Below are positions 62,635-64,000 of a stretch of DNA of 64,000 bases, one piece after another. A model generated the notes under the pieces. That model made no database searches and was not told the origin of the DNA. It saw only the letters and a program-made list of their open reading frames with translations. This DNA is from Janthinobacterium fluminis (GTDB lineage Bacteria > Pseudomonadota > Gammaproteobacteria > Burkholderiales > Burkholderiaceae_D). The position numbers and the translations under genes were made by a program. Every line of letters starts with the position of its first letter. Positions within the stretch are counted from its first letter, which is position 1. The DNA lies in contig NZ_JAQQXR010000001.1 in the NCBI RefSeq assembly GCF_028595325.1, positions 992,001 to 1,056,000 on the forward strand, given 5' to 3'.

Positions 62635-62648
62635 TTGACAGCGCTCAA
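62635..62648. promoter_or_regulatory. TTGA-N6-TCAA palindrome (copy 7)
   Basis: TTGACAGCGCTCAA lies in the 249-bp divergent gap, 71 bp upstream of prsT and 166 bp upstream of the nucleotide sugar dehydrogenase. Confidence 0.5.
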
Positions 62649-62813
62649 GACTTGCCGCTTTGCCCGCGCAATCGACGCCGCTTTGTCGCTTCTCAATAGG
62701 GCGCTTTTGCACGCCTCGTAAAATCGGCTCAGACGGCCGCTACCGTCCGTGCCGCCAGGCCGCGCCCGTGGCGCCGGCGCTTTTCCCGATCAAACCGCTG
62801 TGGGGTGGATACT

Positions 62814-64000
<1,187 letters not shown>

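Noticed and set aside
62643-62656. Possible minus-strand sigma-54 promoter upstream of prsT
   Set aside because: GG-N10-GC spacing is present but the -12 element reads GAGC, not TTGC; it also overlaps motif copy 7.

Overview
The window is high-GC DNA with tightly packed genes from a betaproteobacterium, most likely Oxalobacteraceae (Massilia, Duganella or Janthinobacterium type). The main reason is a large exosortase A (XrtA/EpsH, PEP-CTERM) exopolysaccharide locus of the betaproteobacterial kind. The family placement is inference from gene content and composition; no rRNA or tRNA is present to confirm it.

Region 1 (1-5470) handles ethanolamine use. A truncated AraC-type regulator diverges from an operon for an ethanolamine permease, a TorF-family putative porin and the two subunits of ethanolamine ammonia-lyase (eutB, eutC). 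Region 2 (5530-11209) lies on the minus strand: a GNAT acetyltransferase, a complete hydrogen cyanide synthase operon (hcnA-hcnB-hcnC) and L-aspartate oxidase (nadB). The hcnA promoter has a perfect TATAAT -10 box and a 15-bp palindrome centred near -43.

Region 3 (11414 to the right edge) is the XrtA locus, interrupted only by a VOC protein/TetR pair at 26.5-27.6 kb. It begins with the initiating sugar transferase and the PrsK/PrsR two-component system. Next come two divergent operons carrying an acyl carrier protein, an acyl-AMP ligase, a PLP decarboxylase, an asparagine-synthetase-like enzyme, two alpha/beta hydrolases, a GNAT-like protein and a methyltransferase, which look like a small acyl/amine modification pathway. 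Then come polymerase, flippase, glycosyltransferase and O-acetylation genes (27.6-37.3 kb). A long minus-strand operon follows (37.3-54.9 kb) with glycosyltransferases, amidotransferase 1, exosortase A, a FemAB protein, a polysaccharide deacetylase, an epimerase-like protein, an outer-membrane protein, a tyrosine autokinase and the chain-length determinant. The right end has the outer-membrane export lipoprotein, an N-acyl amino acid synthase, a protease, a second O-antigen-ligase-like protein, the TPR lipoprotein PrsT and a nucleotide sugar dehydrogenase cut by the edge.

Together the locus can activate and assemble a repeat unit, flip, polymerise and export it, decorate it by O-acylation and deacetylation, and process PEP-CTERM proteins. 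No PEP-CTERM substrate was seen here, so XrtA's targets are probably elsewhere.

The most notable observations are: (a) a 14-bp Crp/Fnr-like palindrome, TTGA-N6-TCAA, at seven places upstream of XrtA-locus transcription units; (b) an epimerase-like protein and an asparagine-synthetase-like protein whose catalytic residues are replaced; (c) two large fusions, GT2-GT4 and GT4-CapK; and (d) the hcnA promoter architecture. Gaps between genes are all below 300 bp, and nearly all real genes abut or overlap by ATGA.
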